Of a DNA stretch of 64,000 bases, positions 7,102 through 15,491 are shown one piece after another; positions within the stretch are counted from its first letter, which is position 1, and every line of letters starts with the position of its first letter. Source of the DNA: Eubacterium sp. GTDB lineage: Bacteria > Bacillota > Clostridia > Lachnospirales > Lachnospiraceae. The stretch is from NCBI GenBank assembly GCA_024698585.1, contig JAILRB010000005.1, positions 26,605 to 90,604 on the forward strand, given 5' to 3'. The notes beneath the pieces were generated by a model, which ran no database searches, was not told where the DNA came from, and saw only the letters and a list, made by a program, of their open reading frames with translations. A program made the translations under genes and the position numbers.

Positions 7102-8472
7102 ATGAAAGAAAAAACATATATTGCCATTGACTTAAAATCATTTTATGCCTCCGTGGAGTGCGTGGAACGAGGTTTGAATCCACTGACCACAAATCTAGTG
7201 GTGGCAGATGCTTCCAGAACATCAAAGACAATCTGCCTGGCAGTAACGCCGGCATTGAAAAAGTACGGGTTATCCGGAAGAAGCAGATTGTTTGAAGTCG
7301 AGCAGAAAGTAAAAGAAATCAAACAAAGTACGGGACGGGAAATTGAATATATTACGGCAGTTCCCCGGATGGCGTTGTACATCAAATATTCGGCCTTTAT
7401 TTATAGCATTTATTTAAAGTATGTCAGCCCGGAGGATATTCATGTGTATAGTATCGATGAAGTGTTTATGGATGTGACCCATTATCTTTCGCTATACCAG
7501 ATGAGTGCAAAAGAACTGGCCAAAAAGATTGTTTTGGATGTGTACCGAAGTACGGGAATTACCGCTACGGTTGGACTGGGAACGAATCTCTATCTGTGTA
7601 AGATTGCAATGGACATTGGGGCAAAGCATATCCTGCCGGATGAAGATGGAGTTCGCATTGCGGAATTAGACGAAATGACTTTCCGTGAAAAAATGTGGGA
7701 CCATCAGCCACTGACAGATTTTTGGAGAACCGGTGCGGGAATCACGAAGAAGTTGGCTCAGCACGGCATGTACACGATGGGAGATGTGGCACGGGTGTCT
7801 CTCCAAAACGAGGACTGGTTATACAAGATTTTCGGGATTGATGCAGAAATTCTCATTGATCATGCCTGGGGATATGAGCCTTGCACCATTGCGGATATTA
7901 AGGCGTATCGCCCGAAGAGTAACAGCCTAGGCTCCGGACAGGTCTTGCAGGAACCGTATCAAAATGAAAAAGCGCGAATTGTGGTTCGGGAAATGACGGA
8001 ACTGTTAGTGCTTAATCTGGTGGACAAGGATTTGGTCACTGAGTCCCTGACGCTTCATATTGGTTATGACCGGATTAACGTGGATGAGGGAAATTACAGT
8101 CGGGAAATCAAAACAGACTATTACGGAAGAACAGTGCCAAAGCCGGCACATGGCACGGCAAATCTAGGGGCTCCGTCCTCATCCACATCGGAAATTGTAG
8201 AGGCAGTTCTTCAGTTGTTTGATCAGATTACCGACCCTTCCTTGTATATCCGACGGATTAATCTTTCAGCCAACAATGTGATGCCACGAGGATTTGAACA
8301 ACTAAATATTTTTTCGAATCCGGAACAATTGGAAAAAGAGCGTAAGATGCAGAAGGCAATGCTGGCGATTCACAGACGATTCGGAAAGAACGCAATTTTA
8401 AAGGGAACCAATTTAGAAGAAGGGGCAACCACCGTAGAACGAAATCAGCAGATTGGAGGGCATAAGGCATGA
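7102..8472 (+). CDS. Y-family DNA polymerase, UvrX/UmuC-like
   Basis: Error-prone translesion polymerase of the UmuC branch, 456 residues from the ATG at 7102. That start is chosen because AAGGAGGGTG sits just upstream; the frame is open further upstream but lacks a site. Catalytic carboxylates are in AIDLKSFYASVECVERG near the N-terminus and YSIDEVFMDVTHY in the palm. The little-finger region follows, with KSNSLGSGQVLQ. It is followed with a 4-nt ATGA overlap by a YolD-like gene, the pairing known from Bacillus yqjW/yqjX and the SP-beta uvrX/yolD. It probably acts in DNA damage tolerance. No mobile element surrounds it. Confidence 0.9.
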   Translation: MKEKTYIAIDLKSFYASVECVERGLNPLTTNLVVADASRTSKTICLAVTPALKKYGLSGRSRLFEVEQKVKEIKQSTGREIEYITAVPRMALYIKYSAFIYSIYLKYVSPEDIHVYSIDEVFMDVTHYLSLYQMSAKELAKKIVLDVYRSTGITATVGLGTNLYLCKIAMDIGAKHILPDEDGVRIAELDEMTFREKMWDHQPLTDFWRTGAGITKKLAQHGMYTMGDVARVSLQNEDWLYKIFGIDAEILIDHAWGYEPCTIADIKAYRPKSNSLGSGQVLQEPYQNEKARIVVREMTELLVLNLVDKDLVTESLTLHIGYDRINVDEGNYSREIKTDYYGRTVPKPAHGTANLGAPSSSTSEIVEAVLQLFDQITDPSLYIRRINLSANNVMPRGFEQLNIFSNPEQLEKERKMQKAMLAIHRRFGKNAILKGTNLEEGATTVERNQQIGGHKA

Positions 8473-8882
8473 GCAAAGAGTATCAGGATATCCTCCATAA
8501 AGAATGGAGAGGCACTGTGGGACACAGACCAATGCCTATGGAAGAACGGGCAAAAATTTTTCTGCCATTCGCAGCGCTGAAAGGTTATGAGGAAGCAATT
8601 GCAGAAAAAAAGCGAATCACGGTAGAGAAAATAAATTTGTCGGAGGAAATGAAGGAGGTGCTGGATCAGCAGTTTCAGAAAGTGCTTCGGCAGTTGGAAC
8701 AAAAACAACATCCCATGGTCACGGTCATCTATTTTGAAAAGGATAAGAATCGACCGGGGGAAGGGTTTTATCTGAAACTTACGGGAATGGTTAGCCGATT
8801 GGATGTCCAGTCCCGATTCATTCAGGTGGTAAATACAAAAATCAGTTTTGAAAATATAAGAAGTTTTTCTTTGGAAAAGTAG
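8469..8882 (+). CDS. YolD-like protein
   Basis: A 137-residue protein whose start codon overlaps the stop of the Y-family polymerase (ATGA, 8469-8472), so translation is coupled. It opens with the family-type segment GTVGHRPMPMEERAKIFLPF and ends with a region resembling the YolD core (MVTVIYFEKDKNR, then GMVSRLDVQSRFIQV). YolD-like proteins occur next to UvrX-type polymerases and are proposed to act like UmuD. No LexA-type protease residues are seen, so any accessory role is not proteolytic as far as the sequence shows. It belongs to the same operon as the following HAD gene (13-nt gap). Confidence 0.85.
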   Translation: MSKEYQDILHKEWRGTVGHRPMPMEERAKIFLPFAALKGYEEAIAEKKRITVEKINLSEEMKEVLDQQFQKVLRQLEQKQHPMVTVIYFEKDKNRPGEGFYLKLTGMVSRLDVQSRFIQVVNTKISFENIRSFSLEK

Positions 8883-8895
8883 AAGGAGCAGAGAA

Positions 8896-9549
8896 ATGTA
8901 TCAGGCAGTAATTTTTGACTTAGACGGAACGTTATTAAATACCATTGACGACTTGGCAAACGCCGTGCGATTTGTTCAACGGAAGTTTGGTTGGGCGGAA
9001 GATTCCACAGAAGTCGTGCAGCAGCATGTTGGAAACGGAATTCGGAATCTTATAATCCGTTCAACTCCGGAGGGCGAGGAGAATCCATTATTCGAGGACG
9101 CTTTTCTTTCTTTTAAAGAATACTATCAGCAGCACTGTGAAGAACAGACAGACTTATATCCGGGAATTCGGGAATTGTTGGAAACTTTGAAAAGAAAGAA
9201 TATTAAGATGGCAATTGTCTCTAATAAGGCACACCCTGCCGTTCTGAAACTTCACGATACATATTTCAAAGACTATCTGGATGTGGTCTATGGAGAAAAT
9301 GAAGATGCCGGGATTCAGAAAAAGCCGGCTCCGGACATGGTAAAACTGGCAATGGAACGTTTAGGCGTCACAGCGTCAGAAACCGTTTATGTAGGCGATT
9401 CTGATGTGGATAAGGCTACTGCAGATAATTCCGGATTGGATTGCATCTTATGCGAATGGGGATTCCGGGAATTATCGTTATTAAAGAGCCTAAAGCCCAA
9501 AGCAATCATCGCAGAGCCGTTGGAATTGATAAAATTAGTGCAAGTTTAG
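8896..9549 (+). CDS. HAD-family phosphatase, phosphoglycolate-phosphatase-like
   Basis: Cytosolic haloacid-dehalogenase hydrolase of 217 residues. Motif I is DLDGTLLNTIDDLANAV at residue 8, with the nucleophile Asp and general acid Asp. Motif II is the Ser in MAIVSNKA, motif III the Lys in QKKPAPDMV, and motif IV VGDSDVDKATA. The cap lies between motifs I and II, as in the Gph/PGP subfamily. The substrate cannot be told from sequence; phosphoglycolate, pyrophosphate or nucleotides are all possible. A GGAG site precedes the start. It is the last gene before a repeat array and probably shares a transcript with the polymerase pair. Confidence 0.9.
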   Translation: MYQAVIFDLDGTLLNTIDDLANAVRFVQRKFGWAEDSTEVVQQHVGNGIRNLIIRSTPEGEENPLFEDAFLSFKEYYQQHCEEQTDLYPGIRELLETLKRKNIKMAIVSNKAHPAVLKLHDTYFKDYLDVVYGENEDAGIQKKPAPDMVKLAMERLGVTASETVYVGDSDVDKATADNSGLDCILCEWGFRELSLLKSLKPKAIIAEPLELIKLVQV

Positions 9550-9555
9550 GGCGTC

Positions 9556-9754
9556 GTACCTTGAGATGAGTAAAAAGTTTGGAAGTAAGGTACAGTTTCG
9601 AAGGCAAAAAAATTATGGTGTACCTTGAGATGAGTAAAAAGTTTGGAAATAAGGTACAGTTTCGAAGGCGAAAAAATTATGGTGTACCTTGAAAAGTGGA
9701 AAAAAGAAGTAATTAAGGTACAAAGGGACATATTTAGAATTTTTGCTGTACCTT
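9556..9754. repeat. Array of inverted GTACCTT/AAGGTAC half-sites, 64-nt period
   Basis: GTACCTT occurs at 9556, 9620, 9684 and 9748, exactly 64 nt apart. Its reverse complement AAGGTAC lies 31 nt after each of the first three (9587, 9651, 9715). The first two units are near-identical throughout. In the third, the sequence between the half-sites has drifted but the half-sites and distances are kept. The next 110 nt are A-rich with degenerate GCAC-like copies. A second locus with the same spacing is at 49.0-49.26 kb. No ORF or promoter is evident. Confidence 0.9.
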
Positions 9755-9864
9755 ACAAATTTAAAAAAGTCAAAAGTTATGGTTCGCACAAATAAAAAGA
9801 GAAGTTTGCACGGTAAAATCGTAGAAAAATAGAGAGGTTATCGCACGGCGCAGAGTTTAAATAT

Positions 9865-9903
9865 AAAACAGGAGACATCAAAAAAAGTAATGTCTCCTGT
9901 TTT
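9865..9903. terminator. Bidirectional terminator between HAD and ABC genes
   Basis: AAAACAGGAGACAT (9865-9878) and ATGTCTCCTGTTTT (9890-9903) are perfect complements flanked by A and T runs. It serves the minus-strand ABC operon and possibly the plus-strand HAD operon. Confidence 0.85.
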
Positions 9904-9908
9904 TCTTT

Positions 9909-11726
9909 TTATTCTGACTGCAACTGTCTCATGTGATAAAACTCGCCTTTTAATTCCATTAATTCATCATAGGTACCGAATTCTGTGCAGCCACCGTTTC
10001 CAATTACGGCAATCTTATCGGCATTTCGAATGGTAGAAAGTCGGTGAGCCACAATGAAAGTAGTTCTGGTGCTTGCCATGTTTTCGATGGCAAGCTGAAT
10101 CTCGTGCTCAGATGTACTATCAAGAGCAGAAGTTGCCTCGTCGAAAATAATAATCTTAGGATCTCGAACCAGGGCTCTGGCGATGGCGAGACGCTGTCGC
10201 TGACCACCGGAAAGTTTTCCACCGTTTTCACCAATCATGGTATCTAAACCGTTTGGTAACTCGGTAATGAATTTTTTCAGGTTTGCTGATTCGATGGCAG
10301 CCCAAAGCTGTTCGTCAGTAACATCCGGCATACCGTAGGTGATGTTATCACGAATTGTTCCGGAAAACAAAATGGTGTTCTGTGGAACAACAGAGATGAA
10401 ATCACGGTAGGTTCTAAGATTTAAGTCGTCCAGATTCTTACCGTCCAGATAAATCGCACCGGAGGTAGGACGGATGAAACCGATTAACAGATTCAAAATC
10501 GTGGTCTTTCCGGCACCGGACTCTCCAACCAAAGCAATGGTTTCTCCTGCATTTACCTGAAGATTAAACTTGTAGAGAATATCTTTATCCACGGCGTCGG
10601 CATAGTGGAACGTTACATCCTTAAAATTGAAATCTCCGTGAATGGAAGAAATCTTTTCTTTTCCTGTGTAATCTTCCACGTCGTCAGAAAGAAGAATTTC
10701 ACCGATACTGGTAATGGATTCGGTTCCTTTGGAGATGTTTGGTAACATCATAATCAAGCCGGCAACCTGGTTTACAATAGTGGTGAAATAACTCTGGTAC
10801 ATGGCGATTTCACCCACAGAGATATTTTTCTTGTAGGCCATATATCCGGTAAAGGCCAGACAAACTACCTGGAAGGTCTGGAACATACACCAGCTAATGG
10901 CACCGAAATTGGCATGAATGATATCTAATTTATAACCACGATAGGCAACACCGTTCAGGAAATCGCCCATCTTTTTGATTTCTTCGTTTTCCAATGCGTG
11001 AGCACGGGTAACAGGAATTAAATCAACCATTTCCACCACACGGGTAGAAGTTTCTTCCATTTGTTTTCGGAAGGCACGGTTGCTTCGTCGAATTCCTTTT
11101 CGGAACATCCCGATGGTTGCTCCGGCGATTGGCACCGTAATCAGGAAGAATACAAAGACAATTAGACTTCTGGTAACGGTAACAGTTAACGCAACAAAAA
11201 TATTTAAGAAAATGGTCAACATCTGAGTGAAAATCTGAGAAGAAAGAGCCTGAATGGCTTCAACGTCTCGGATGATTTTCGACTGTAAACGACCGGATTC
11301 GGTTTCCTTATGGAAGGAAATTGATAACTGCTGTATCTTTCGAACCAGAGAACTACGTAAATGTGCTTCCACAGCACGGGTCGCAGTACTTTGGCAAACA
11401 TTGAATAAGTAGTTTAATGGGAAATTGAACGCAATTAATGTGATAATCACAGCAATATTTAAGACTATTTCCGTTGAGGAATGTTTTGTCGGATTGGTTG
11501 CAATGTTAATAATGTTCGAAGTGACAATCGGTAAAACCCAGACCGGACTATTCTTTAAGATGAAAAGAAATCCGGCTAACAGGAAGCGCCAGTAAGTTCC
11601 TTTGTATAAGTTAAAAAAGGTTCGTACCGGATGCCCTTTTCCTCTTCCGAAAATTTTTACATACTCGTCAGCATGCTCGACAGGATTGTCTTCCACCCAT
11701 TCCGTTTCCTTGTAAAAAAGACTCAT
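9909..11726 (-). CDS. ABC exporter, fused membrane and ATPase domains
   Basis: A 605-residue half-transporter that should work as a dimer in the cytoplasmic membrane. The type IV ABC membrane domain (six helices, about 45-340) is followed by the nucleotide-binding domain. This carries Walker A GESGAGKTTILNL, Q-loop VVPQNTILFSGTI, signature LSGGQRQRLAIARAL, Walker B IIIFDEATSALD and switch VAHRLST. All key residues are intact. Substrate is unknown; lipid, peptide or drug export are all possible. The start has AAGGAGAA upstream. It is the distal gene of a minus-strand run after RNase H (11-nt gap) and the L,D-transpeptidase. Confidence 0.93.
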   Translation of the reverse strand: MSLFYKETEWVEDNPVEHADEYVKIFGRGKGHPVRTFFNLYKGTYWRFLLAGFLFILKNSPVWVLPIVTSNIINIATNPTKHSSTEIVLNIAVIITLIAFNFPLNYLFNVCQSTATRAVEAHLRSSLVRKIQQLSISFHKETESGRLQSKIIRDVEAIQALSSQIFTQMLTIFLNIFVALTVTVTRSLIVFVFFLITVPIAGATIGMFRKGIRRSNRAFRKQMEETSTRVVEMVDLIPVTRAHALENEEIKKMGDFLNGVAYRGYKLDIIHANFGAISWCMFQTFQVVCLAFTGYMAYKKNISVGEIAMYQSYFTTIVNQVAGLIMMLPNISKGTESITSIGEILLSDDVEDYTGKEKISSIHGDFNFKDVTFHYADAVDKDILYKFNLQVNAGETIALVGESGAGKTTILNLLIGFIRPTSGAIYLDGKNLDDLNLRTYRDFISVVPQNTILFSGTIRDNITYGMPDVTDEQLWAAIESANLKKFITELPNGLDTMIGENGGKLSGGQRQRLAIARALVRDPKIIIFDEATSALDSTSEHEIQLAIENMASTRTTFIVAHRLSTIRNADKIAVIGNGGCTEFGTYDELMELKGEFYHMRQLQSE

Positions 11727-11737
11727 AATTTTCTCCT

Positions 11738-12430
11738 TTATTCTATTCCGCAGGCTTCCTTGGCAAGGTGATCCGCCAAATCATTGTATTTGTCTCCGGA
11801 ATGTCCCTTAACCTTTTCAAAAGATATTTGAACTTTTTTCTTTGCCTGATCGTAATACTTCTTATATAAAATTGTACCTTTTTTATTGGTTTTCCATTCG
11901 CCCAGGCACCATTTGGAAATGCCCATGTAATCGTAGTAAATTGTGAGTGTTTTAATTTTATGTTGAATCGCATATTCCATGGCGGCCATAGAGCCGTAGA
12001 TTTCTCCGGCAACATTTCTCATGGAAGCCATTTCTTCATCATTATAGGAATCCTTTAAATGAATTTCCTGTCCGCTATGGAACATGACAACACCATAACC
12101 GAACACGCCGGTGGAGGCATTGAAGCTTCCGTCCACATAGGCTACGGCAGTCAGAGAATTGGAAAAAGGTTTCTCAGTATCCGGTGCCTCCTCATTCTGT
12201 TCCGGTGTGTAATCAATTTTTTCGTTCATTAAATCGTTCATGGAATCGGCAACATCGAACAGATTCAACTGTTGACCGTCCCAGCCCATATATGCGTGTG
12301 CTTCCGCAAGGGTCTTAAAACTTTTGTAAAGTGCACCCGGATATCCGTCCACGCTGGCCTTACATTCTTCCCAGGTTTCAAAAATCCCGGTAGTTAACCC
12401 GACCTTTACTGCATAATATTTTTTCGCCAT
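11738..12430 (-). CDS. rnhA: Ribonuclease H with N-terminal viroplasmin-type RNA/DNA-binding domain
   Basis: Degrades RNA in RNA-DNA hybrids. Residues 1-50 form the small hybrid-binding domain (KKYYAVKVGLTTGIFETWEE, then GYPGALYKSFKTLAEAHAYM) found in eukaryotic-type RNase H1. After an acidic linker comes the type 1 catalytic domain from about residue 85, with the four carboxylates in AYVDGSFNA, GEIYGSMAAMEYA, YDYMGISKW and YNDLADHLAKEA; the catalytic-loop His is in KGHSGDK. Length of 230 residues fits the family. AAAGGAGTAATTC precedes the start. It sits 17 nt after the L,D-transpeptidase stop, in the same direction. Confidence 0.95.
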   Translation of the reverse strand: MAKKYYAVKVGLTTGIFETWEECKASVDGYPGALYKSFKTLAEAHAYMGWDGQQLNLFDVADSMNDLMNEKIDYTPEQNEEAPDTEKPFSNSLTAVAYVDGSFNASTGVFGYGVVMFHSGQEIHLKDSYNDEEMASMRNVAGEIYGSMAAMEYAIQHKIKTLTIYYDYMGISKWCLGEWKTNKKGTILYKKYYDQAKKKVQISFEKVKGHSGDKYNDLADHLAKEACGIE

Positions 12431-12447
12431 GAATTACTCCTTTATTG

Positions 12448-13203
12448 CTAATGCTTCCAAGGATTCAATTTATCCGGATCAGTAGGATCCCAGCCCTTTC
12501 TTTCGTCATCGCCTGCAATCTGCTCGAATGCAGGCAATGGTAATGGCGGTTCCTCCTTCTTTTTGCTGTAAATCTTTACAGGAGTTCCTTCCGGACAATT
12601 TGCAAAAATCCATTTTACATCGTTAACCTGCATACGGATGCAACCGTGAGATGCAGCAGTTCCTAATTTATTGTATTCTTCATAAAGTAATGTATCGTTG
12701 GACATTTCTTCGTAAGGAATGGAATGCAACATGATCTGACCGTATACACGAATGGCATACTGCGTATAGGTGGCATCCACCATAAAATTCCAACGCTTCT
12801 TTTCACTGATTTCAAACGTTCCCAAAGGAGTATCTTCCGGTTCCTTTGCTGTGGAACAAATAAATACCTTATATGGAATGGTGTAATGACCTTCGTAGTC
12901 TATACCGTAAATTGTTACAAAGTTTCTGGCACGGTTTACCTTTACCATAAAAGGAAGATCAGCATCGAAATCAATGACCTGTTCATAATCCGGGGTATTG
13001 ATTTCTTCCGTTTCCGGTTCTGTTGTGATTTCTTCTTCCGTCTCCGGTTCTTCGGTAGTCGATGGAACCAGTGTCGTTTCTATTTCTTTTGTGGGAGTCG
13101 TCGTTTTATTACAAGCCATCAGAAAAAGAGAGATACATCCGCCCCCAATAATAATCCATAATAAAACCCAAACCCAGGATTTCAATTTTCGTTTTCTCTT
13201 CAT
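12448..13203 (-). CDS. L,D-transpeptidase (YkuD domain), membrane-anchored
   Basis: Cell-wall enzyme that forms 3-3 peptidoglycan cross-links or attaches proteins to the wall. It has one N-terminal hydrophobic anchor ending in FLMACNK; the Cys might be lipidated but the lipobox is poor. A Thr/Glu-rich linker of about 45 residues follows, then a YkuD domain with the catalytic motif SHGCIRM and an upstream His in MLHSIPY. A Pro-rich tail ends the protein. The start at 13203 is preferred because GGAG lies 6 nt upstream, inside the longer frame that begins at 13215 and lacks a site. It is the first gene of a minus-strand run with rnhA and the ABC exporter. Confidence 0.9.
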   Translation of the reverse strand: MKRKRKLKSWVWVLLWIIIGGGCISLFLMACNKTTTPTKEIETTLVPSTTEEPETEEEITTEPETEEINTPDYEQVIDFDADLPFMVKVNRARNFVTIYGIDYEGHYTIPYKVFICSTAKEPEDTPLGTFEISEKKRWNFMVDATYTQYAIRVYGQIMLHSIPYEEMSNDTLLYEEYNKLGTAASHGCIRMQVNDVKWIFANCPEGTPVKIYSKKKEEPPLPLPAFEQIAGDDERKGWDPTDPDKLNPWKH

Positions 13204-13335
13204 TTGTTTCTCCATATTTTTAATCGCTCTCTTATTCTATATTTTTATGAGCATATTTGCAATAGAGAGATGATATTTATATATAAGTAGTTTTAGAGAT
13301 GAAAATCGGCAAAAAATTGCAAAAAACGACCTTTG

Positions 13336-13352
13336 ACTTAATTTTATTAAGT
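13336..13352. repeat. Inverted repeat upstream of the glnA promoter
   Basis: ACTTAAT-TTT-ATTAAGT, 16 nt before the -35 element. The position suits a regulator site; the loop is too small for an ANTAR-type hexaloop hairpin, and the site lies upstream of the transcript. Confidence 0.5.
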
Positions 13353-13367
13353 TGAAGCAAGCTGTAA

Positions 13368-13396
13368 TTGACGTATCGGGCGTTCTTTGTTATTAT
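13368..13396 (+). promoter_or_regulatory. glnA promoter
   Basis: TTGACG (13368-13373), 17 nt, TATTAT (13391-13396). The leader would be only about 33 nt, leaving no room for an antitermination structure before glnA. Confidence 0.7.
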
Positions 13397-13435
13397 TTGT
13401 AATGGAAAATGTGTACATATCGAAAGGAGATTAAT

Positions 13436-14767
13436 ATGGGATACACAAAACAGGAAATTTTGAACATTGCAGAACAGGAAGATGTAGAGTTTATTCGTCT
13501 TCAGTTTACAGACCTTTTTGGAACATTGAAGAATGTTGCCATTACAAAAAGTCAGTTAGGCAAAGCTCTTGATAATAAGATTATGTTTGATGGTTCATCT
13601 ATTGATGGTTTCGCAAGAATCGAAGAATCAGACATGTACTTATATCCGGATTATGATACATTTGAAATTTTACCATTCAGACCACATCAGGGAAAAGTTG
13701 CAAGAATGATTTGTGACGTATATAAGCCTGATGGAACACAGCTGGAAAATGATCCACGTTGTATTTTAAAGAAAGTATTAAAGGAAGCAGAAGATATGGG
13801 ATACAAATTTAATGTTGGTCCTGAATGTGAATTCTTCTTATTCCACACAGATGACAATGGTTGTCCTACAACCACAACTCATGAAAAAGGAAGCTACTTT
13901 GATTTAGGACCAATTGATTTAGGAGAAAATGCTCGTAGAGATATTGTCTTAAACTTAGAAAAGATGGGATTCATTGTAGAAGCATCTCACCATGAAGTAG
14001 CACCGGCACAGCACGAAATTGATTTTAAATACTGTGAAGCGTTAGAAGCAGCAGATAAAATTATGACATATAAGTTAACTGTAAAGACCATTGCAAAGCG
14101 TCACGGATTATATGCATCCTTTATGCCAAAGCCAAAATTCGGTGTTTGCGGTTCCGGTATGCATATTAATATTTCCATGGCAGACATGGAAGGAAACAAC
14201 TTATTCGCACAGGCAGATGATGAAAAGGGTCTTTCCGCTCCGGCATACAGCTTTGTTGCTGGTTTGATGGAACATATGCGTTCCATTACAGCGATTACAA
14301 ATCCAATTGTAAACTCTTATAAGAGATTGGTTCCGGGATTTGAAGCACCAACTTATATTGCCTGGTCTGCTACAAACAGAAGCCCGTTAATTCGTATTCC
14401 GGCAGCAAGAGGCGCTGGTACCAGGGTAGAGCTTCGTTGCCCGGACTGTGCATGTAACCCATACCTTGCAATTGCTGTGACAATTGCCGCAGGTCTTGAT
14501 GGAATCAAGAGAGGTCTTACACCGGTTGACAGTGTACAGAAGGACATTTTCGAAATGACAGAGGAAGAAAGAGAAGAAGCTAAGATTGAAAATCTTCCAA
14601 AGAATCTTTACGAAGCAATTGAAGAAATGAAAAAATCTCAGTTTGTAAAAGATGTTCTTGGAAAAGATGTATTCAAGAAATATATTCGTGCAAAATCTGA
14701 AGAGTGGATGGAATACACTTCTCAGGTTACAGATTGGGAAATTGACAGATATTTAGATAATATTTAA
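13436..14767 (+). CDS. glnA: Glutamine synthetase type I
   Basis: Makes glutamine from glutamate, ammonia and ATP; the central ammonium-assimilating enzyme. The 443-residue length and lack of the longer GSI-beta insertion fit the GSI-alpha type of Firmicutes, which is controlled by feedback rather than adenylylation. Visible motifs are FDGSSIDGF (beta-grasp, near residue 55), GPECEFFLF and the substrate-binding NRSPLIRIPAARG. The ATG at 13436 is chosen over an upstream one at 13409 because AAAGGAG precedes it and the promoter leaves little leader. It is followed 29 nt later by an ANTAR regulator, probably on the same transcript. Confidence 0.97.
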   Translation: MGYTKQEILNIAEQEDVEFIRLQFTDLFGTLKNVAITKSQLGKALDNKIMFDGSSIDGFARIEESDMYLYPDYDTFEILPFRPHQGKVARMICDVYKPDGTQLENDPRCILKKVLKEAEDMGYKFNVGPECEFFLFHTDDNGCPTTTTHEKGSYFDLGPIDLGENARRDIVLNLEKMGFIVEASHHEVAPAQHEIDFKYCEALEAADKIMTYKLTVKTIAKRHGLYASFMPKPKFGVCGSGMHINISMADMEGNNLFAQADDEKGLSAPAYSFVAGLMEHMRSITAITNPIVNSYKRLVPGFEAPTYIAWSATNRSPLIRIPAARGAGTRVELRCPDCACNPYLAIAVTIAAGLDGIKRGLTPVDSVQKDIFEMTEEEREEAKIENLPKNLYEAIEEMKKSQFVKDVLGKDVFKKYIRAKSEEWMEYTSQVTDWEIDRYLDNI

Positions 14768-14796
14768 TTCAGTATCATTGATTCGGAGGAACAGGG

Positions 14797-15348
14797 TTGT
14801 CAGGTATTATTGTAGTGTTCCCGAAATTGGAAGATGCTCAGGCGATTAAACATTTGCTCATACGAAATGGATACAGCAATGTTACTTGTTGTACCAGCGG
14901 AGCAAAAGCAATCAATATGGCAGACAATTTAGGGGAAGGAATTATTGTAAGTGGATATAAACTTCCGGATATGCCGTATCGTGAGATTTATGAGAATGTG
15001 GGAAACCACTTTGAAATGCTGCTAATTACATCCATGAGTAAAGAAAGTCTGGATGAAGAGCCGGGAATTGCGATGCTCGAGATGCCATTAAAGGTGCGAG
15101 ATTTCTTGAATTCCGTGGAAATGATGGATACAAACATCTACGAAAGACTTCATAAGAAGAAGAGAAAATCGGGGCAGCGTTCGCCGGAGGAACAGCAAAT
15201 CATTGATGAGGCAAAAAAAATACTGATGGAAATGAACCAGATGTCAGAACAGGATGCACATCGGTATATTCAAAAGTCCGCGATGGACAGTGGAAGAAAT
15301 ATGGTAGAAACAGCCAGTATGATTCTTACCATTATGTATCAGGATTAA
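14797..15348 (+). CDS. ANTAR-domain antiterminator with degenerate receiver, NitR-like
   Basis: A 183-residue cytosolic RNA-binding regulator. The start is TTG, with CGGAGGA 6 nt upstream. Residues 1-115 have the length and pattern of a response-regulator receiver, but the phosphoacceptor position is Gly53 (IIVSGYKLPDM) where an Asp is expected, so ordinary phosphorelay control is unlikely. Residues 130-183 form an ANTAR domain (EEQQIIDEAKKILMEMNQM, then EQDAHRYIQKSAMDSGRNM). ANTAR proteins bind paired hairpins in nascent RNA and prevent termination. Clostridial glnA genes are known to be followed by such a regulator (NitR). Its targets are probably other nitrogen genes outside this window. 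Confidence 0.85.
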   Translation: MSGIIVVFPKLEDAQAIKHLLIRNGYSNVTCCTSGAKAINMADNLGEGIIVSGYKLPDMPYREIYENVGNHFEMLLITSMSKESLDEEPGIAMLEMPLKVRDFLNSVEMMDTNIYERLHKKKRKSGQRSPEEQQIIDEAKKILMEMNQMSEQDAHRYIQKSAMDSGRNMVETASMILTIMYQD

Positions 15349-15350
15349 TT

Positions 15351-15397
15351 ATCATGTCGGAAAATTTGAAAAAGAGTTTTCCGACATGATTCTTTTT
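15351..15397 (+). terminator. Terminator of the glnA-ANTAR operon
   Basis: ATCATGTCGGAAAA and TTTTCCGACATGAT (arms 15351-15364 and 15377-15390) form a perfect stem followed by a T tract. Confidence 0.9.
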
Positions 15398-15409
15398 TTA
15401 TAAAAGAGG

Positions 15410-15438
15410 TGGAAATTCTTAGGCAAGGAATATATAAT
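15410..15438 (+). promoter_or_regulatory. Putative dapL promoter
   Basis: TGGAAA (15410-15415), 17 nt, TATAAT (15433-15438). The -35 matches consensus at four of six positions. Confidence 0.5.
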
Positions 15439-15491
15439 AAGAAGGTGTGAAAAAATGTTAGTTTAGTTTTAGGTACAAGGAGGACTGAAAA

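Noticed and set aside
9556..9754. Periodic repeats as a CRISPR array
   Set aside because: Half-sites are only 7 nt, alternate in orientation, and the first two spacers are near-identical; no cas genes occur in the window.
13273..13435. ANTAR target hairpins upstream of glnA
   Set aside because: The only inverted repeat has a 3-nt loop and lies upstream of the predicted transcription start.
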